A stretch of DNA of 64,000 nucleotides from the NCBI GenBank assembly GCA_903813345.2, contig CAIIXF020000004.1:30753985-30817984 (forward strand), in the 5' to 3' direction. This document shows, in pieces, positions 1 to 11,433 of the stretch. Within the stretch, counting starts at the first letter, position 1; each line of letters begins with the position of its first letter. Origin of the DNA: Owenia fusiformis (Eukaryota > Annelida > Polychaeta > Sabellida > Oweniidae). The position numbers and the translations under genes are program-made. The notes under the pieces were generated by a model that was not told where the DNA came from, did no database searches, and saw only the letters and a program-made list of their open reading frames with translations.

Positions 1-89
1 CTTTAAGGTTGCAAGAACCGTTTTACCGTTATCTGCCACAACCTGGAGGCGGCCTCTATTTACTATATACATTTCTTTTCCAACTTCGC
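1..89 (-). CDS. CNGL: CNGL-type channel, cyclic-nucleotide-binding domain exon (cut by window edge)
   Basis: This short segment follows an acceptor (TTCCTTTTTAG, intron ends at 90) and continues the preceding exon exactly: ICRKG + EVGKEMYIVNRGRLQVV, then ADNGKTVLATLK to the window edge. It is the beta-roll of the cAMP/cGMP-binding domain. The phosphate-binding cassette and the helix that closes over the nucleotide must lie beyond position 1, so ligand-contact residues cannot be judged. The ORF is too short to appear as a free-standing ORF; it was found by extending the splice frame. Identity is near certain because of the uninterrupted domain continuity. Confidence 0.9.
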
Positions 90-836
90 CTAAAAAGGAA
101 AAATGAAATTAGACACTTTCAAAATGAAAGGTAAAGTGGAAATTAATAATTTAATTAAGAAAAGTATCTAATAATAAATAAAAATTTATCATTTGACTTG
201 GCAAATTGCAAAGAGAAAATGAGCCCGTGTGTTTTAAAATGGGACGGGATTTTATTTCTGTCAAAACTTAGTATCCGGTCAAGTGGAGGAATTAGCGTAT
301 CCAGATGTTTGTACTCAGTACATTTTAAAGCTTATTAGGCTCAAAAGAGGCTTATTCTTAAGGCTTAATCTATTTTGCTACACTCCCCTTCATATGTTTG
401 GCAACCCGAATCACTTATCAAAACATTGTTCCAATGAGAATTTACAATTTCAAAGCGTATGGAGGGTAGTGTATATTTCCACACGACTGACTTCTTGGTA
501 AAACGATTTATGAAGGATTTAAGATATTAAATTCAATGATTTTCGTTGAATAATACATCCTAAGCATAGCTCTGTCTTCTTTAAATAGAAAAATAAGCTC
601 AATAATTGGCTAAAATGTAAACGTAAGTTAAGTTAGTAAAATCGGAATATTTCTCAGCAAAGCTTTAGATACATTGTGCATTGCACTGATCATCCAAAAA
701 TTTGGTAAGCTCTCTCATATGAGTAATAAAAAAGAGCAAAAATTATGGAAGTGGACTTGTTATTCGATATCAAATAATGCTTTGATTTTGAACTGCCATC
801 TATACAAGTTACCGAGACCACTGGCGCCACCTTTAC
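90..836 (-). other. Intron of the CNG channel gene
   Basis: The intron is bounded by donor GTAAAG (at 836) and acceptor TTTTTAG (at 90), phase 1. I see no further feature in it; the small ORFs resemble nothing known. Confidence 0.85.
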
Positions 837-1130
837 CTTTTCTACAGATGTAATCTCCCGGGGAAAAGAGAACTGGTTTTAATCGTAGGACGAGCTCGCA
901 CAGAAACCCCGCTTCAGTATTTTGGAATATATCCACCCGTTTAAGAGTATCCAAGTGAACGTGAATGGCAATCTCAGCCTTCAGCTTTTCTGGGAGCAGT
1001 TTCAGTGTTTTGTTTTCGTCCGATGATTTGTTGGATATCCACAGGTAGTCGAACCATTTTATAACCCTGTCTTGGAGGTGTAGAGGTACTCTCCTTAGTG
1101 ACATGTACGTTTTTACACCATCGAGTTTAG
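837..1130 (-). CDS. CNGL: CNGL-type channel, C-linker exon
   Basis: This exon continues the CNG channel with the C-linker and the first strands of the cyclic-nucleotide-binding domain. It follows a polypyrimidine tract and acceptor (TTTTCTTCAG, last intron base 1131). Joined in phase 1 to the S1-S6 exon it gives [12 protein letters not shown] without a break. The helices that gate CNG channels follow: [28 protein letters not shown], and then [17 protein letters not shown]. Motifs such as [13 protein letters not shown] are, from memory, closer to insect CNGL subunits than to vertebrate CNGA. The exon ends at 837 with donor AAAAG/GTAAAG in phase 1. The introns are 10,303 bp upstream and 747 bp downstream. 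The first 50 or so bases of this exon recur three times as degraded copies just upstream. Confidence 0.93.
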
Positions 1131-1208
1131 CTGAAGAAAAATAAAAATAAAATTAAGGGAAATCACATGGCAAGTAACGCCGATATATTATATGATCCTT
1201 TTTGAAAT

Positions 1209-1535
1209 GTGTAGAGGTACTCTCCTCAGTGATAGTTTTCACACCATCGAGTATTGCTGAAACAAAATCAAAAAAGGTTGAGGGAAACCAAGTAAAAATG
1301 AAATTTAATGTATTATCTTTTTAGGGAGATGAGAGGTTTCCTCCTTACTGACATGTTCGTTATTACACCATCGAGTTTTGCTTCAAAAGAAAGGTTAATT
1401 ACGTACGACCCCAGGCGTACGACAACCGTATTAGGAAGCCAATTAAAGCCGAAATATCTAATCTTTTGCGACGTGAATGATGTCCTCGTCAATGACATGA
1501 GTTTGCCATCTAGATCTTGAGCTGAGGTGAAACGA
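1209..1535 (-). pseudogene. Three degraded tandem copies of the 5' part of the C-linker exon
   Basis: Within the 10.3 kb intron, just upstream of the genuine C-linker exon, the acceptor plus roughly the first 50 bases of that exon recur with about 125 bp spacing. The matching point lies at 1121 in the real exon and near 1247, 1371 and 1510 in the copies. The copy at 1209-1260 reads LDGVKT and is then frameshifted by a small deletion. The copy at 1325-1390 reads EAKLDGVITNMSVRRKPL. The copy at 1469-1535 reads LDGKLMSLTRTSF and keeps an acceptor-like CACCTCAG. All lack the rest of the exon and a matching donor, so they are probably dead duplicates and not alternative exons. Confidence 0.75.
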
Positions 1536-2464
1536 AATATAAAATTAACGGTTAAAGAATGGCAAATACAATTTACAATTCTATCTACGAGTTGAGTAAC
1601 ACCATAATCAGCTAATTACAATCTAAGACTCGAAATATACATTCTTCAAATTTCCAGTTTCAGTGCTTAGTGGGTAATAACGAGACGTCAGTATAATTTA
1701 ATTATTTAGACCGGGTTAATAAAGAATCTCAATGTTTTCATATGTGGAATTGTTCATGCTTTGGGAGAATTTGTGTATTGCAGTTCGAAAAAGTAGGTCC
1801 CTTTATTAACCAATTGAGAAGAGACAAGTATTCCCAGGTATTTACTAAATGAAACTTAATTGCTATATTATCTAACATCTATATTGAAAGTAGTCGGCAT
1901 TACCACCATTATATTGTAATCCTATATGATCTGCGCATGCGCATTTATGAACAATTTATGACAGTTTTACGAAGGGAAACACGTCATAGTTTAACATGAC
2001 AAGTTTGTTATGACTCCATATGTTATGGCTTGAGTTAGAACATTCGTTACGCTATATAAATCTACACATTCAATAACCCCAACGTCCATATATTGCTTGC
2101 ATCTTCCCACACTTTTAAGGCGCTTCCCTTGCTTGATTTTTAAGAGAAAATACCCGATGACTTCAATATTTCCCAAAAAGCAACGTGACTTGAAAATATG
2201 TCCAACGTGTTTTTAATACAAATATTATAATGTACATTTATGTGACGTTCGATCAAAAAATTAAAATTAAATTAAGGACGGGGTTGTTTGGGCCGTGGGA
2301 CGACGGTATTACTTTTTTATCCCCGCTCATGTATCGTATGTTTCATGGTTCAAATGAAACCAAATTTACTATCATTCTAAAGCCGTAAATCCTCCAATAC
2401 TGTGAAAACTTATAAATTAATGATGATTCTTTTTTATTTATTGCCACGTTCTATTATACTTCTA
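1536..2464. other. Intronic stretch without a recognised feature
   Basis: I see no coding signal or repeat here. The only notable site is a perfect GC-rich palindrome, TGCGCATGCGCA, around 1932-1943, which matches the NRF-1 binding consensus. A single such match in 900 bp is weak evidence of function. Confidence 0.3.
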
Positions 2465-4009
2465 CAGGGTGGGCCAAAAAAAACCACCCCCCTAACCAAT
2501 ATTCCTGATAAATATTTATTTTTTAACAATCACACCAACAATAATATATCATATTAAAGATAATTTAATTTGCAACAAACTGATATATAATAGCACCATT
2601 TTCAACAACCCCATATAGAAATATAACCATTTATGTGACATGGGGGTCAAAAAACACCTTTTCAATTTTCGTCGATTTTGCGAACAATTGCCTATTTCTA
2701 CCAAATTTTAGTAAATTACAACATTGTCATGAGTCTTTCATAATTGGATATTATATATTGTTTTCATTCAGTTCTTGAACCACAGATGCTCAATATACAT
2801 GTGTATGCTTATAAAACTAATTTATTTCTTCTTCGTCTGTCCAAAAATAGCTCAATAGACCCACCCCCCGGACCCATCCTCTGATTGGATTATTCGCTTA
2901 AGACGCGGAAGCCATTGGTTGATGGCATAATTGATGGATATATGCGGAAGTACCATTCAACTGCTAGTTATTCTTTATTTTAGTTCCTCTACATCCCTGG
3001 TAGGCTGGGTATATTTAAATACCAACTGTTCTAGATGCTCCCAGGTTTGGTAATCACCATTATTGGCAACTGGACTGCCAGTAAGCCATTTTTCTGGGCT
3101 AGAGATGGCAACATTTCGAATCTCCAAAAACTCCAGGGTAGCATTGGACCTGTGTGATGGAGCACTGTTCTATCAGAAAATGAAATTTCTTTCACATGTC
3201 TTTTATATTCTTGAGGAGTCCTTTTTTACCACCTCATGTCATTAACATTCAGAGTATATTTTTGCTCCCGGTCCAAAAAACAGGGCCTGTATGGTCTATC
3301 CTTTTTGGGAAACGCTGAGTGGACACCACCTACCTTTCAGAAAAATGTCATCTCGATTTGAGTAGCCTTTTATCGCAAATGTCACTATTCTTGCTTACTT
3401 ATATAGAGTATAGCCTTTTGATTACATGTATTGTACTTGGGGCATTTAGAACAGTTGGTCTATGGAGATCACTAGCCCATCAGGGGTGTAGGCATACTGA
3501 AAGAATGAATAATTAGGTGTTGAAATGGTACTTCTGCAGAGATCCATCAATTATACCAATGGCTTTCGCGTTTTAAGCGAGAAATCAAAGCAGAAGTTGG
3601 GTCCGGGGGTGAGTCTATTGAGCCATATTTGGACAGACTGAAGAAGAAATGAATTAGTTTTTTAAGCATACACATGTATATTGAGCATGCAAGGTTCAAA
3701 AACTGAATGAAAACAATATATAATATCCAATTATGAAAGACTCATGACAATGTTGTAATTTACTAAAATTTGGTAGAAATTGGCAATTGTTCGCAAAATC
3801 GACGAAAATTGAAAAGGTGTTTTTTGACCCCCATGTCACATAAATGGTTATATCTCGAGCCAGAGTTGTTGAAAATTGTTATATTATATATCAGTTTGTT
3901 GCAAATTAAATTATCTTTAATATGATATATCATTATAGGTGTGCATGTTAAAAATTGAATATTTATTAGAAATATTGGCTAGGGGGGTGGTTTTTTTTGG
4001 CCCACCCTG
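2465..4009. mobile_element. Mariner-derived foldback element (inverted duplication of a transposase 3' end)
   Basis: The ends CAGGGTGGGCC and GGCCCACCCTG are each flanked by TA (2463-2464, 4010-4011), the target duplication of Tc1/mariner elements. The inverted arms are very long, about 580 bp each (roughly 2465-3050 and 3430-4009). The minus strand of the left side encodes APSHRSNATLEFLE, typical of a mariner DDE transposase C-terminal region, followed by WEHLEQLV. The plus strand of the right arm encodes the matching GHLEQLV with a nearby stop. Both arms therefore carry the same transposase 3' end in opposite orientation. Frameshifts and stops make it non-autonomous. It sits in the large CNG intron. 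Confidence 0.85.
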
Positions 4010-4727
4010 TATGTAATAAAAGTGTAAGCCTTGTTAGACGTCTTCATTCCAGTCTACAATAACGCTAATGTGCTTATCACGGCAAATAGCTTGGTGACAA
4101 ATATCAGAGAATGCTATGTCAATGTGTAATTTTTCCCGACGAACGAGTGTTTCGGGATATAATTATGATTCGTATTTTACACCGACTAAATCCACCTGCT
4201 ATCCGAATTAGCCATGCCCACTTTGCAAGAACGTTTCGTTCATTGCACACGTTAACTCGATGCGCTTTAGACTGTATACGGGCTCCTGCAAAGACGCATG
4301 CGACGTATAAGCATAAACGAACAGAGCTTACTGCACGATTCTTCGCTTCGCCGGTAATGTAAAAGAATGTGGCAATGACATCCACCTTATGGCAAAGATC
4401 CCATTTTCCGACCACAGTCGAAGATGTTGTATCACGACCGAATATGGCCGAAAGTGCTTCAATGATTTGATTGGTTCAAAAGTACAACGCACCTGATATT
4501 AAAACCCTTTGATTGGGACGCATCGGTTCTTTCCCTCTTTGAAAAAAACTTGGATTGATCAGGTTTTTCGGTCAACACAACAAATACTATTAATACGAGT
4601 CAATAAGCAAATCTAATGTCATCGACGTTTCTTGACAAAGGACAGCGCTACGGGCATCTGTCTGACGTACGCAGTTCTAATAAGCTGTCATCTACGACTA
4701 ATGATATGAACCAAGGGTCATTTCCTC
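4010..4727. other. Intronic stretch without a recognised feature
   Basis: Overlapping ORFs on both strands (about 4111-4415) look like chance reading frames; their products resemble no family I know. Confidence 0.3.
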
Positions 4728-4852
4728 ATAAATGCTGTGGTTTTCAGTTCAGGCCTCCGGCGATGAGTATTTTGAATTGGACTCAGTTTTCTACATCTAC
4801 ATCTACATGTAATAAATGCTGTGGTTTTCAGTTCAGGCCTCCGGTGATGTAG
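4728..4852. repeat. Direct repeat of about 41 bp
   Basis: The same stretch, beginning AAATGCTGTGGTTTTCAG and ending in CAGGCCTCCGG plus a few bases, occurs at about 4729-4768 and again at 4813-4852, separated by a short spacer that contains a CTACAT microsatellite. Confidence 0.8.
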
Positions 4853-4918
4853 TTTTGTACAAACTACTCATCGCTCGGGCGCCGATCTTGAAGATCGGAG
4901 CAAATGCGACCATGGCAT
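4853..4918. mobile_element. Partial GC-rich foldback element
   Basis: The right half matches the end of the GC-rich hairpin family seen at 9097-9243: CGGGCGCC, then ATCGGAGCAAATG and a GGCAT terminus. The usual left terminus (ATGCCTGGGTC) is missing. Confidence 0.6.
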
Positions 4919-5244
4919 AATAGAAACATAATAATTTGCTGATATTAAAATGATTTTACCGTATATTACATTATATTACGACCCAAAACGGCTTTATATC
5001 GCATGCATGAGTGCAGAGCTTAGGTGACGTCATTTCTGCCCGATTACACAATTTTTCTGCTGTCAAGATATCAACGTATAGCCAGTCAATATTATAGTTA
5101 TATTTAACAGGGCAATTATGTTCTTAGTAGTGGCTATTTATAGCTCTTTTGATTGCATCCGATATTAAATTATTTCCTAGATCTACTAAGATGAGTAAAG
5201 GGATATTATGACGTCACCTTGAGAACCACCGAGTTGCATTTATA

Positions 5245-5830
5245 CAGGGTGAAACAAAAAGGCAACCCATATAATGTTAAATAACCTTTTTCTCTGTATG
5301 ATTCCCGATTTGTTCTTTTGCAAAATTAAAGTAGACTCCATGGAGCAACACCACAAAAATGTTTCACATGACTTGGTCAACTAGGTGTATACACTTTTAT
5401 GACCGTTACAAAATGTGCTCTATAAATCATCCATTCCATTGCAGACACACTTCTTGGTTCTACTGGCAAAATTATTGACAACATTCGCCTGACACTATCC
5501 AAGAGGTTTTTATCTCAGAGGGTACTTGAATGATCATGTGTATGTATCGAACCCCCAAACCATAAAAAACCTGAAGATAGATATAACTCGAAAGATCAGA
5601 GCCATTTATATGGGGGAATGTGTTATGTTTTTTTAATCCAGGTGTATCTGACATTTCGAGGACATCTTAAATATAATGCTCATAAAATTGTATCCAGTGG
5701 AACAAGTCATCTCAAACTCCTTGTGGGGTTGCTCCATCGAGTCTTAGTTCAATATGCTAAATAACAAGTCGGACATTACGAAGACAAAAAAGTTGTGCAA
5801 CATTATGTAGGTGCTTTTTGTGTCACCCTG
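5245..5830. mobile_element. TA-flanked MITE with CAGGGTG ends
   Basis: The termini CAGGGTGAAACAAAAAG and (reverse complement) CAGGGTGACACAAAAAG are each flanked by TA. Sub-terminal inverted similarity continues inward, for example GGAGCAACACCACA against TGTGGGGTTGCTCC. At 586 bp, with no recognisable transposase, it looks like a non-autonomous Tc1/mariner derivative. It lies in the CNG intron. Confidence 0.75.
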
Positions 5831-5832
5831 TA

Positions 5833-6830
5833 TATATAAGGCATTAACATGCAAATGTCACCACCTTACGTTTGTTACAGACGCCCAACACTGAACATCA
5901 ATCGACAACCACCAACGGCCGGACACCAATCGCCTTAAACCGTCAACAAAAAGTTGGAGACTATAACAATATAACGATTGCTTCAATAAGTTTATACTTA
6001 TTTCTATTTGCGTCTCAAAGAGAATGAAATGAGTGAGTCGCTAATGTAAACCTTGGATTTCAAAATTTTAAAAATACAACCAATTATCTTAGAATTATTG
6101 CGTTATCGTACAACAACAAGCGAAATTTTGAAATGCATTTTGTATGATAACAAGTGTATCGATATGCAGACTTGAATCAGGCGATTCTAGAGAATAAGAT
6201 CATCCATTGAAGTAAATTGCCTCGTAAGTATATTTTATGATTATATTGCATTGTTAAGCGAAATCCGATTCTATTAATGTTGTATATTTATCATTATACG
6301 CGCGATTCAATTCTATTCAATTTGCTTTCAATGATTATGCGAACTTATCACCGGAATTAATGAGTTGCAATTTATTTTTACCCTCACCCCTCCTGCCTTC
6401 TCGGCTAGAAACAGAGCCCTCTAACTATTACAAATGATTTTACAGGAGTAATATTTACACCTTAATTCATTTTAACAATTCAAATTGAAAGGGAATTAAC
6501 TCATCGCAGGGAATGATATGTTACATGTCAGCCAATCTGAATATCTATTCTATATTTTACAACATAATCAATGGAGGATCAATGAATCAATGGTTATTTT
6601 TAGATTCAGTGAAAATGATTACCTTAGTCAATTCCATAAGTTCATAGTTATTTCAGTGAAAAACAATAAATAGCACCATGAAGAATAGCCAAACAGGTAT
6701 TACTACCCTAAATCAAAGTCTCAAACCCATATGCTTAAAACCAAAAGAGGCCTTGAACTTAAATCCTTAAATTAAGAATATTTAAGGTGTCATGGTTTCT
6801 TTCTAAGTAGGAAAGAATCATCACGATTTT
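5833..6830. other. Intronic stretch without a recognised feature
   Basis: No coding signal, strong repeat or RNA gene is visible. Confidence 0.3.
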
Positions 6831-6834
6831 TAGA

Positions 6835-7020
6835 GTGTAAAAAAGAGTTCGAGGGTATTACACAAACTTAACTCCACGGAGAAAAAACGATCGCAAGTTT
6901 TGTGATTGACGTGATTTTTGTCCTTCCGTATTTAAATCAATCTCCAATTGTAAGAGCGTAGATAAGAGCTCGAGGGTATCACTTCCACGAAGAAAAAAAA
7001 CTTGTTTTATGATTGAGGCA
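6835..7020. repeat. Imperfect direct repeat, about 125 bp apart
   Basis: AAGAGTTCGAGGGTATTAC and AAGAGCTCGAGGGTATCAC are each followed by a CCACG-A-GAAAAAA motif and a TTTT-TGATTGA stretch, which suggests an old tandem duplication. Confidence 0.5.
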
Positions 7021-7288
7021 AACTCAAACAGACTCCCATAAAGTGCTAGCTTTATGTGCAGTTTAAAGTGGAACGGTGATTGAAGAGGCGCTCATGCGCA
7101 TGCGTGAATCTCTATTTGGTGACAACTACGTGATAACGGATGTGAATAATCCGAGAGTCATAAAATACAATGTATGTTATAGTAGATAAGATGATTTCCG
7201 ATTTTTACTCCGAATTGACTCGTTACCCTCGAAGCATAAAGTTATTTCCTTACTCAAGAAGCACAGATGCTTCGCTTCACGGAGAGTT

Positions 7289-7565
7289 ATGCCTGGGTCA
7301 CATAGCCGCCGGGCGCCGGCCGATGAGTAGTCATCGGCCGATTTATAAATCGACCGGGCGCCGGTGACTTTTCACCGATGTCTTGATCTAATCGTGAGTA
7401 TGGTCACATTAGTACAGGCATCGTACGGCGCCCGCAATCAATTGAATCTGAAAGACATCGCACGGGTATCGCAAGGCTATCGGCCGATGGCCGTACGGGA
7501 CCCGCCAGGACATCGGTCGATTTACAGGCCTCTAGATTTATACTTAATCCCTGTATGACCCAGTA
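7289..7565. mobile_element. Divergent GC-rich foldback cluster
   Basis: It begins with ATGCCTGGGTCACAT, as in the other family members, and contains inverted GC-rich blocks (GCCGGGCGCCGGCCGATGAG and TCGACCGGGCGCCGG). The far end is blurred; a second GC-rich block with CGTACGGCGCCCG runs to about 7530. It is probably two degraded or nested copies. Confidence 0.55.
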
Positions 7566-7768
7566 TGACTGTTCCACATGGCGTGAATGCAACATTTGAA
7601 AACGAAATACTTTGATAAACAGGACTTCCAGGATAATAATGTTTTCATGCAATAAAAATCAGAAAAAGAAGATCCTCTTTTGAGTAAATAGGTTCAATAT
7701 TTAGAAAAAATGTTGACATGGGGTCCCTATTCATCATTTTTCGAATTGTTTGATTGATATTTTTATCA

Positions 7769-8354
7769 TCATGGGTACTTCAATTGAAAGAAAACATATT
7801 GTTTTAATAAAAACACTCTATTTGTGCCCAGAAGGTACTCATGGTGAAAGATATGACCGTCTAAAATCACTTGCCATACTGGACGTGGTCTTTTCATCAT
7901 AGTGCACCCTGATCTTAATTCATTTTTAGATCTTTCATATAAAAAAATACTATGTCTACCTGTCCATCCGATGCTATTAGCAAAATTCCCTATTTCTCCA
8001 TCTTTCTTTCGTCTGTTCTTGTAAAGAGAATTAGTTTGGTCATAAAAATATGGCTTCAAAGAAATTGGCATATTTCTTCTGTTTCAAGTGGAGTACCCGC
8101 TTCCCTATAGACACATCTAAATCTTCATCATCCACCAGCTCGGTAGCATTGTTATTGTCTTTTTCCACCTGTCTTCCCAAGGCCTTCCTCATATATGGCC
8201 CATTGGCCTTATCCCCTCTATCCTTAGCCTTTGGCATATTACGTTGTAATTGAGACGTAATTAATCGTAGTAAAATTGTGACCCTTGAAATTACTGTACT
8301 CACAAAAACATTCCGAAGGTTTTTAAAATAAATGATTTGTAATGGTATATGCAT
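7769..8354 (-). other. Unrecognised pair of overlapping reading frames
   Basis: Two minus-strand ORFs (8354-8040, 104 codons; 8071-7769, 100 codons) overlap by about 30 bases in different frames. The first contains a hydrophilic stretch (KAKDRGDKANGPYMRKALGR) followed by an acidic segment and KRVLHLKQKKYANFF; the second has a Lys/Arg-rich region. I recognise neither product. They could be a frameshifted relic of a coding insertion in the CNG intron or simply chance ORFs. Confidence 0.2.
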
Positions 8355-8639
8355 GAGTGAATATACGCATAAAAATGTAACACTCTATTCAATGTGTATG
8401 ACAGACATACACGATTAATGTCAATATAAGAACGACTAGATCAACCCACCCACCCAGCCGCCATTCAAATGTGTGCCATTGTTTTATATACAGTAAGCTT
8501 AATCGTTCCATTAATGTTTTATAAAAATCTCTGACAGTGTGTAGTAATTATAATTCCTTACCTCATTATTTTTAAAACCTTTATATCACTTTATAAGTAA
8601 TCATTATTAAGATTTATCCAACAAATCAGCACGCAAAAT

Positions 8640-8934
8640 CCAAAGATGACCGTGCGATGCCACCGGGCGCCGTAAGATAATCGTACGATGATCGGGCGGG
8701 ACACGGCCGGGTAGGTACCGATGAGTTTGGTTGAGAAAAAATCGCCAAGACATCGGCAACTTTTATCTCCGCGATAAAACTCTGCCGGCGCCCGTACGGT
8801 GTCTAAAAATCGGCCGATGAGTGGCGATCATCGCCCGGCGCCCGTACGATGCCCGGGCTCGCCGGCCGATTTTGAACAAAATACTCATCGGCCGGGCGCC
8901 GCAGTGAAAATCGGAGCCTATGTGACCAAGGCAT
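8640..8934. mobile_element. Complex GC-rich foldback cluster
   Basis: A GC-rich island in AT-rich intron. It repeats CGGGCGCC / GGCGCCCG blocks in both orientations (GCCGGCGCCCGTACGGTG and CCCGGCGCCCGTACGATG) and ends with the family's right terminus, ATCGGAGCCTATGTGACC plus AAGGCAT. It is longer than a single copy (about 142 bp), so it is probably two nested or rearranged elements. Confidence 0.65.
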
Positions 8935-9096
8935 AAAGTTGATTATGTGAATTTTGGAAATAGAAGTATTAGAGTTTAAGAATCATAAAGTGCACATGTT
9001 AAATTGATTATTTGATAAATAAGGACCTTTCGTATTTCTATAGCTAGAAACAACAACAAAATGTATTAGGAAAACCATGAATATAAGCACTCAGTA

Positions 9097-9243
9097 ATGC
9101 CTTGGTCACATTTGCTACGATCCATCGGCAGGCGCCCGGGCGATTGAGTGTTTTGCTCATGATAGTGTATTCAATTTTGAACAAAATACTCAATCAATAC
9201 TCAATTTATGTAGTGAAAATCGGAGCAAATGTGACCAAGGCAT
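9097..9243. mobile_element. GC-rich foldback MITE, nearly complete
   Basis: It runs from ATGCCTTGGTCACATTTGCT to AGCAAATGTGACCAAGGCAT, inverted termini that match almost base for base, with a TA on the left flank. Inside, GGCGCCCGGGCGATTGAGTG on the left arm loses its exact partner because the right arm carries a duplicated ACTCAAT segment. The whole could fold as one hairpin. Confidence 0.8.
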
Positions 9244-10204
9244 AAAGGTGTTTTTTATTGCCGCCCGATAAAAAATCCATACAAATATATGCATGGCAGA
9301 TGATTATTTCTCGGGGACTAAATCCATCAAAGTACAACTACACTGTGCGAGACTACACAGGAGAAGTGAAAACGCTACAACATATAATTTATAAATTCTT
9401 ATTTGAACGTGTAGTAAATATTTAATTTAGAGACGACATCTGTTTCAAACATTGATACTATTTACATTTTCTATTATCGGAGTAAAAATAGTATCTGCTT
9501 CTGCTCATACTTGATTTATCACCAAGACGTGTGTTTTCAATATTTTATGCAAAACCTAAACTGAGCGGAAAATGAATACAAAATGCGTCTACCTATCAAT
9601 TTTTGTTTAACATGACTTCTTGTAAAGTTAAAAGGTGACCAGATCTTCCATTTAAATAAAACTATCAATATTATAAACCAAAATGAAAGTTGTCAAAAGG
9701 GTAAAAATCCAAGGTTGAATTGAGAGTTAAAGGCGGTGTAATCGACTTAGCAACATCGTTAGGCTACTCATATTCAATGTGCTCTTCAAAATACTCATAA
9801 CCACTTTAACGGCAAAATGAAGTGAAGTATTTCAGATCATGTGATTGGTCCCCCGTGAAGACTGAACAAAGAGTTAGTATGATTGATACGGTTTAAAAAG
9901 AGATTATAAGACCTAACATGGTAGTCGCTGAGTAAATGCAAGTCAAGGATGTCTAATTTATTCACTTATACGGTCTATCTTTAGCATTGCTTTTGCGAAC
10001 CAAAATTGCCAAATAAGCATTTAATCTTTTGGATGAATTACTGATGTAATATGACCAGAGATTGGTTAGAACTGATACTATTCAAGTTTTTTCAACGAAA
10101 AGAGTTGGCCAGATTTTCATTACACCCGCCTTCCTTGAACATAAACGATTTGTAGGATGCATTGTTCTTTGTGTACGCCTAATAGTGAGATTTTATTTAA
10201 TTAT
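9244..10204. other. Intronic stretch without a recognised feature
   Basis: No coding signal or repeat structure seen. Confidence 0.3.
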
Positions 10205-10380
10205 TCATCGCACACGGATTACCTTAATATACGACGCAATTTTTTTAAGCTAGCATATCTAAATTCACTCATTCACACATCGCACAAAAGCTACCTTAAT
10301 ATTCGACGCAATTGCACATGAGCTACCTTAATATACGACACAATCTGTGTAAGCTGACATATCTGAATCCACTCACCCAC
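10205..10380. repeat. Degenerate short tandem repeats
   Basis: The motif ACCTTAATATACGACGCAAT recurs three times with slight changes, within a larger partial duplication that shares GCACA, AAGCT-ACATATCT and a TCCACTCA-type block. Confidence 0.6.
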
Positions 10381-11316
10381 GCTTGGCAGAGACAGACAGC
10401 AAATAATAGGATTAAAAAGCTGTCACTGATCTAGAACGCTCCATATATTTTTATACAGTAGTATAGTCCGCTCAAACACATTTATAATCGATATATTTAA
10501 TCCTTCTAATTAATTCAATCCGATCTTTCGAGATTTGTGTTGTGACATGTACAATTAATTTCAATACAGATTGAATAAATATGCATATATTATTTACGGA
10601 AATGTAAAAGGATGGCCTCGGAACATGTTGGAAAAGCACCAAGAGAAATATCCCAAGGTTTAAACGTTTTTATAAAACACTTTATGGAGGTTAAGTACAT
10701 ATTTAATTGCAATTGTTTATAAAAATGTTCCAAATATATTTTAAAGAATTGTTAATGAAAAACAGTGAACTCTGAATCTTGAATACATGTCTGCAAGTAA
10801 AGCACTCATAAATCTCTGACGGCATACGCGAGTTTGTCCCTTTCTCGAGCCCCGTCTATCTTAAATGTTGATGATAAACTATAAAATGTACAATCTTACT
10901 ATAAACGAATGCATGTCAATTTGGCGATTACTCTTTGTGTATTCCTCATAGTACGAGTTTGTAGTATGTAGCTTTATCCGAGAATAACAGCCAAGGGTTT
11001 CAGAAAAGCATACCAAAGACGAGTTCATTAAATCTTCCACACTTCATTTACCTCGTTGCTTAACTATTTGTACACATTGCAAATTATTGAAAGGCCATAC
11101 CAAAAACACTTGTGCAAGGTTTATATCCAGGGACCGTCCAACCTATAGTTCTTAACATTAAGACACGCTAATCATTGGTATATTCATAACATTTCACCGA
11201 GGTCATATATATATTCATATTTCCTTAATCTTCCTACCCAGTATGCTCTGTGTTTGACAAGCCATGGATATGATGTTTTCTGATTGACAAAACCAGTGAT
11301 ATAGGTGCTCTAGAAC

Positions 11317-11432
11317 ATGTTAACATATAGTCATATTTGATATGTATTTAAAACGTAAATGTTAACAGGGCGTCATATTTGTAATGCAAGTAAAACGTTA
11401 ATGTAAACAGATCGTCATATTTGTGCTACTTA
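11317..11432. repeat. About 43 bp tandem repeat ending at the CNG splice donor
   Basis: Three imperfect units share GTCATATTTG, a TA-rich middle and AAAACGTTAATGT-AACAG. The third unit runs directly into the donor site of the S1-S6 exon at 11433. A possible effect on splicing is inference. Confidence 0.6.
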
Positions 11433-11433
11433 C

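Noticed and set aside
1931-1944. NRF-1 type palindromes (here and near 7093 and 16203) as promoters
   Set aside because: Isolated motifs within an intron or gene-free DNA, with no CpG island or transcript start evidence.
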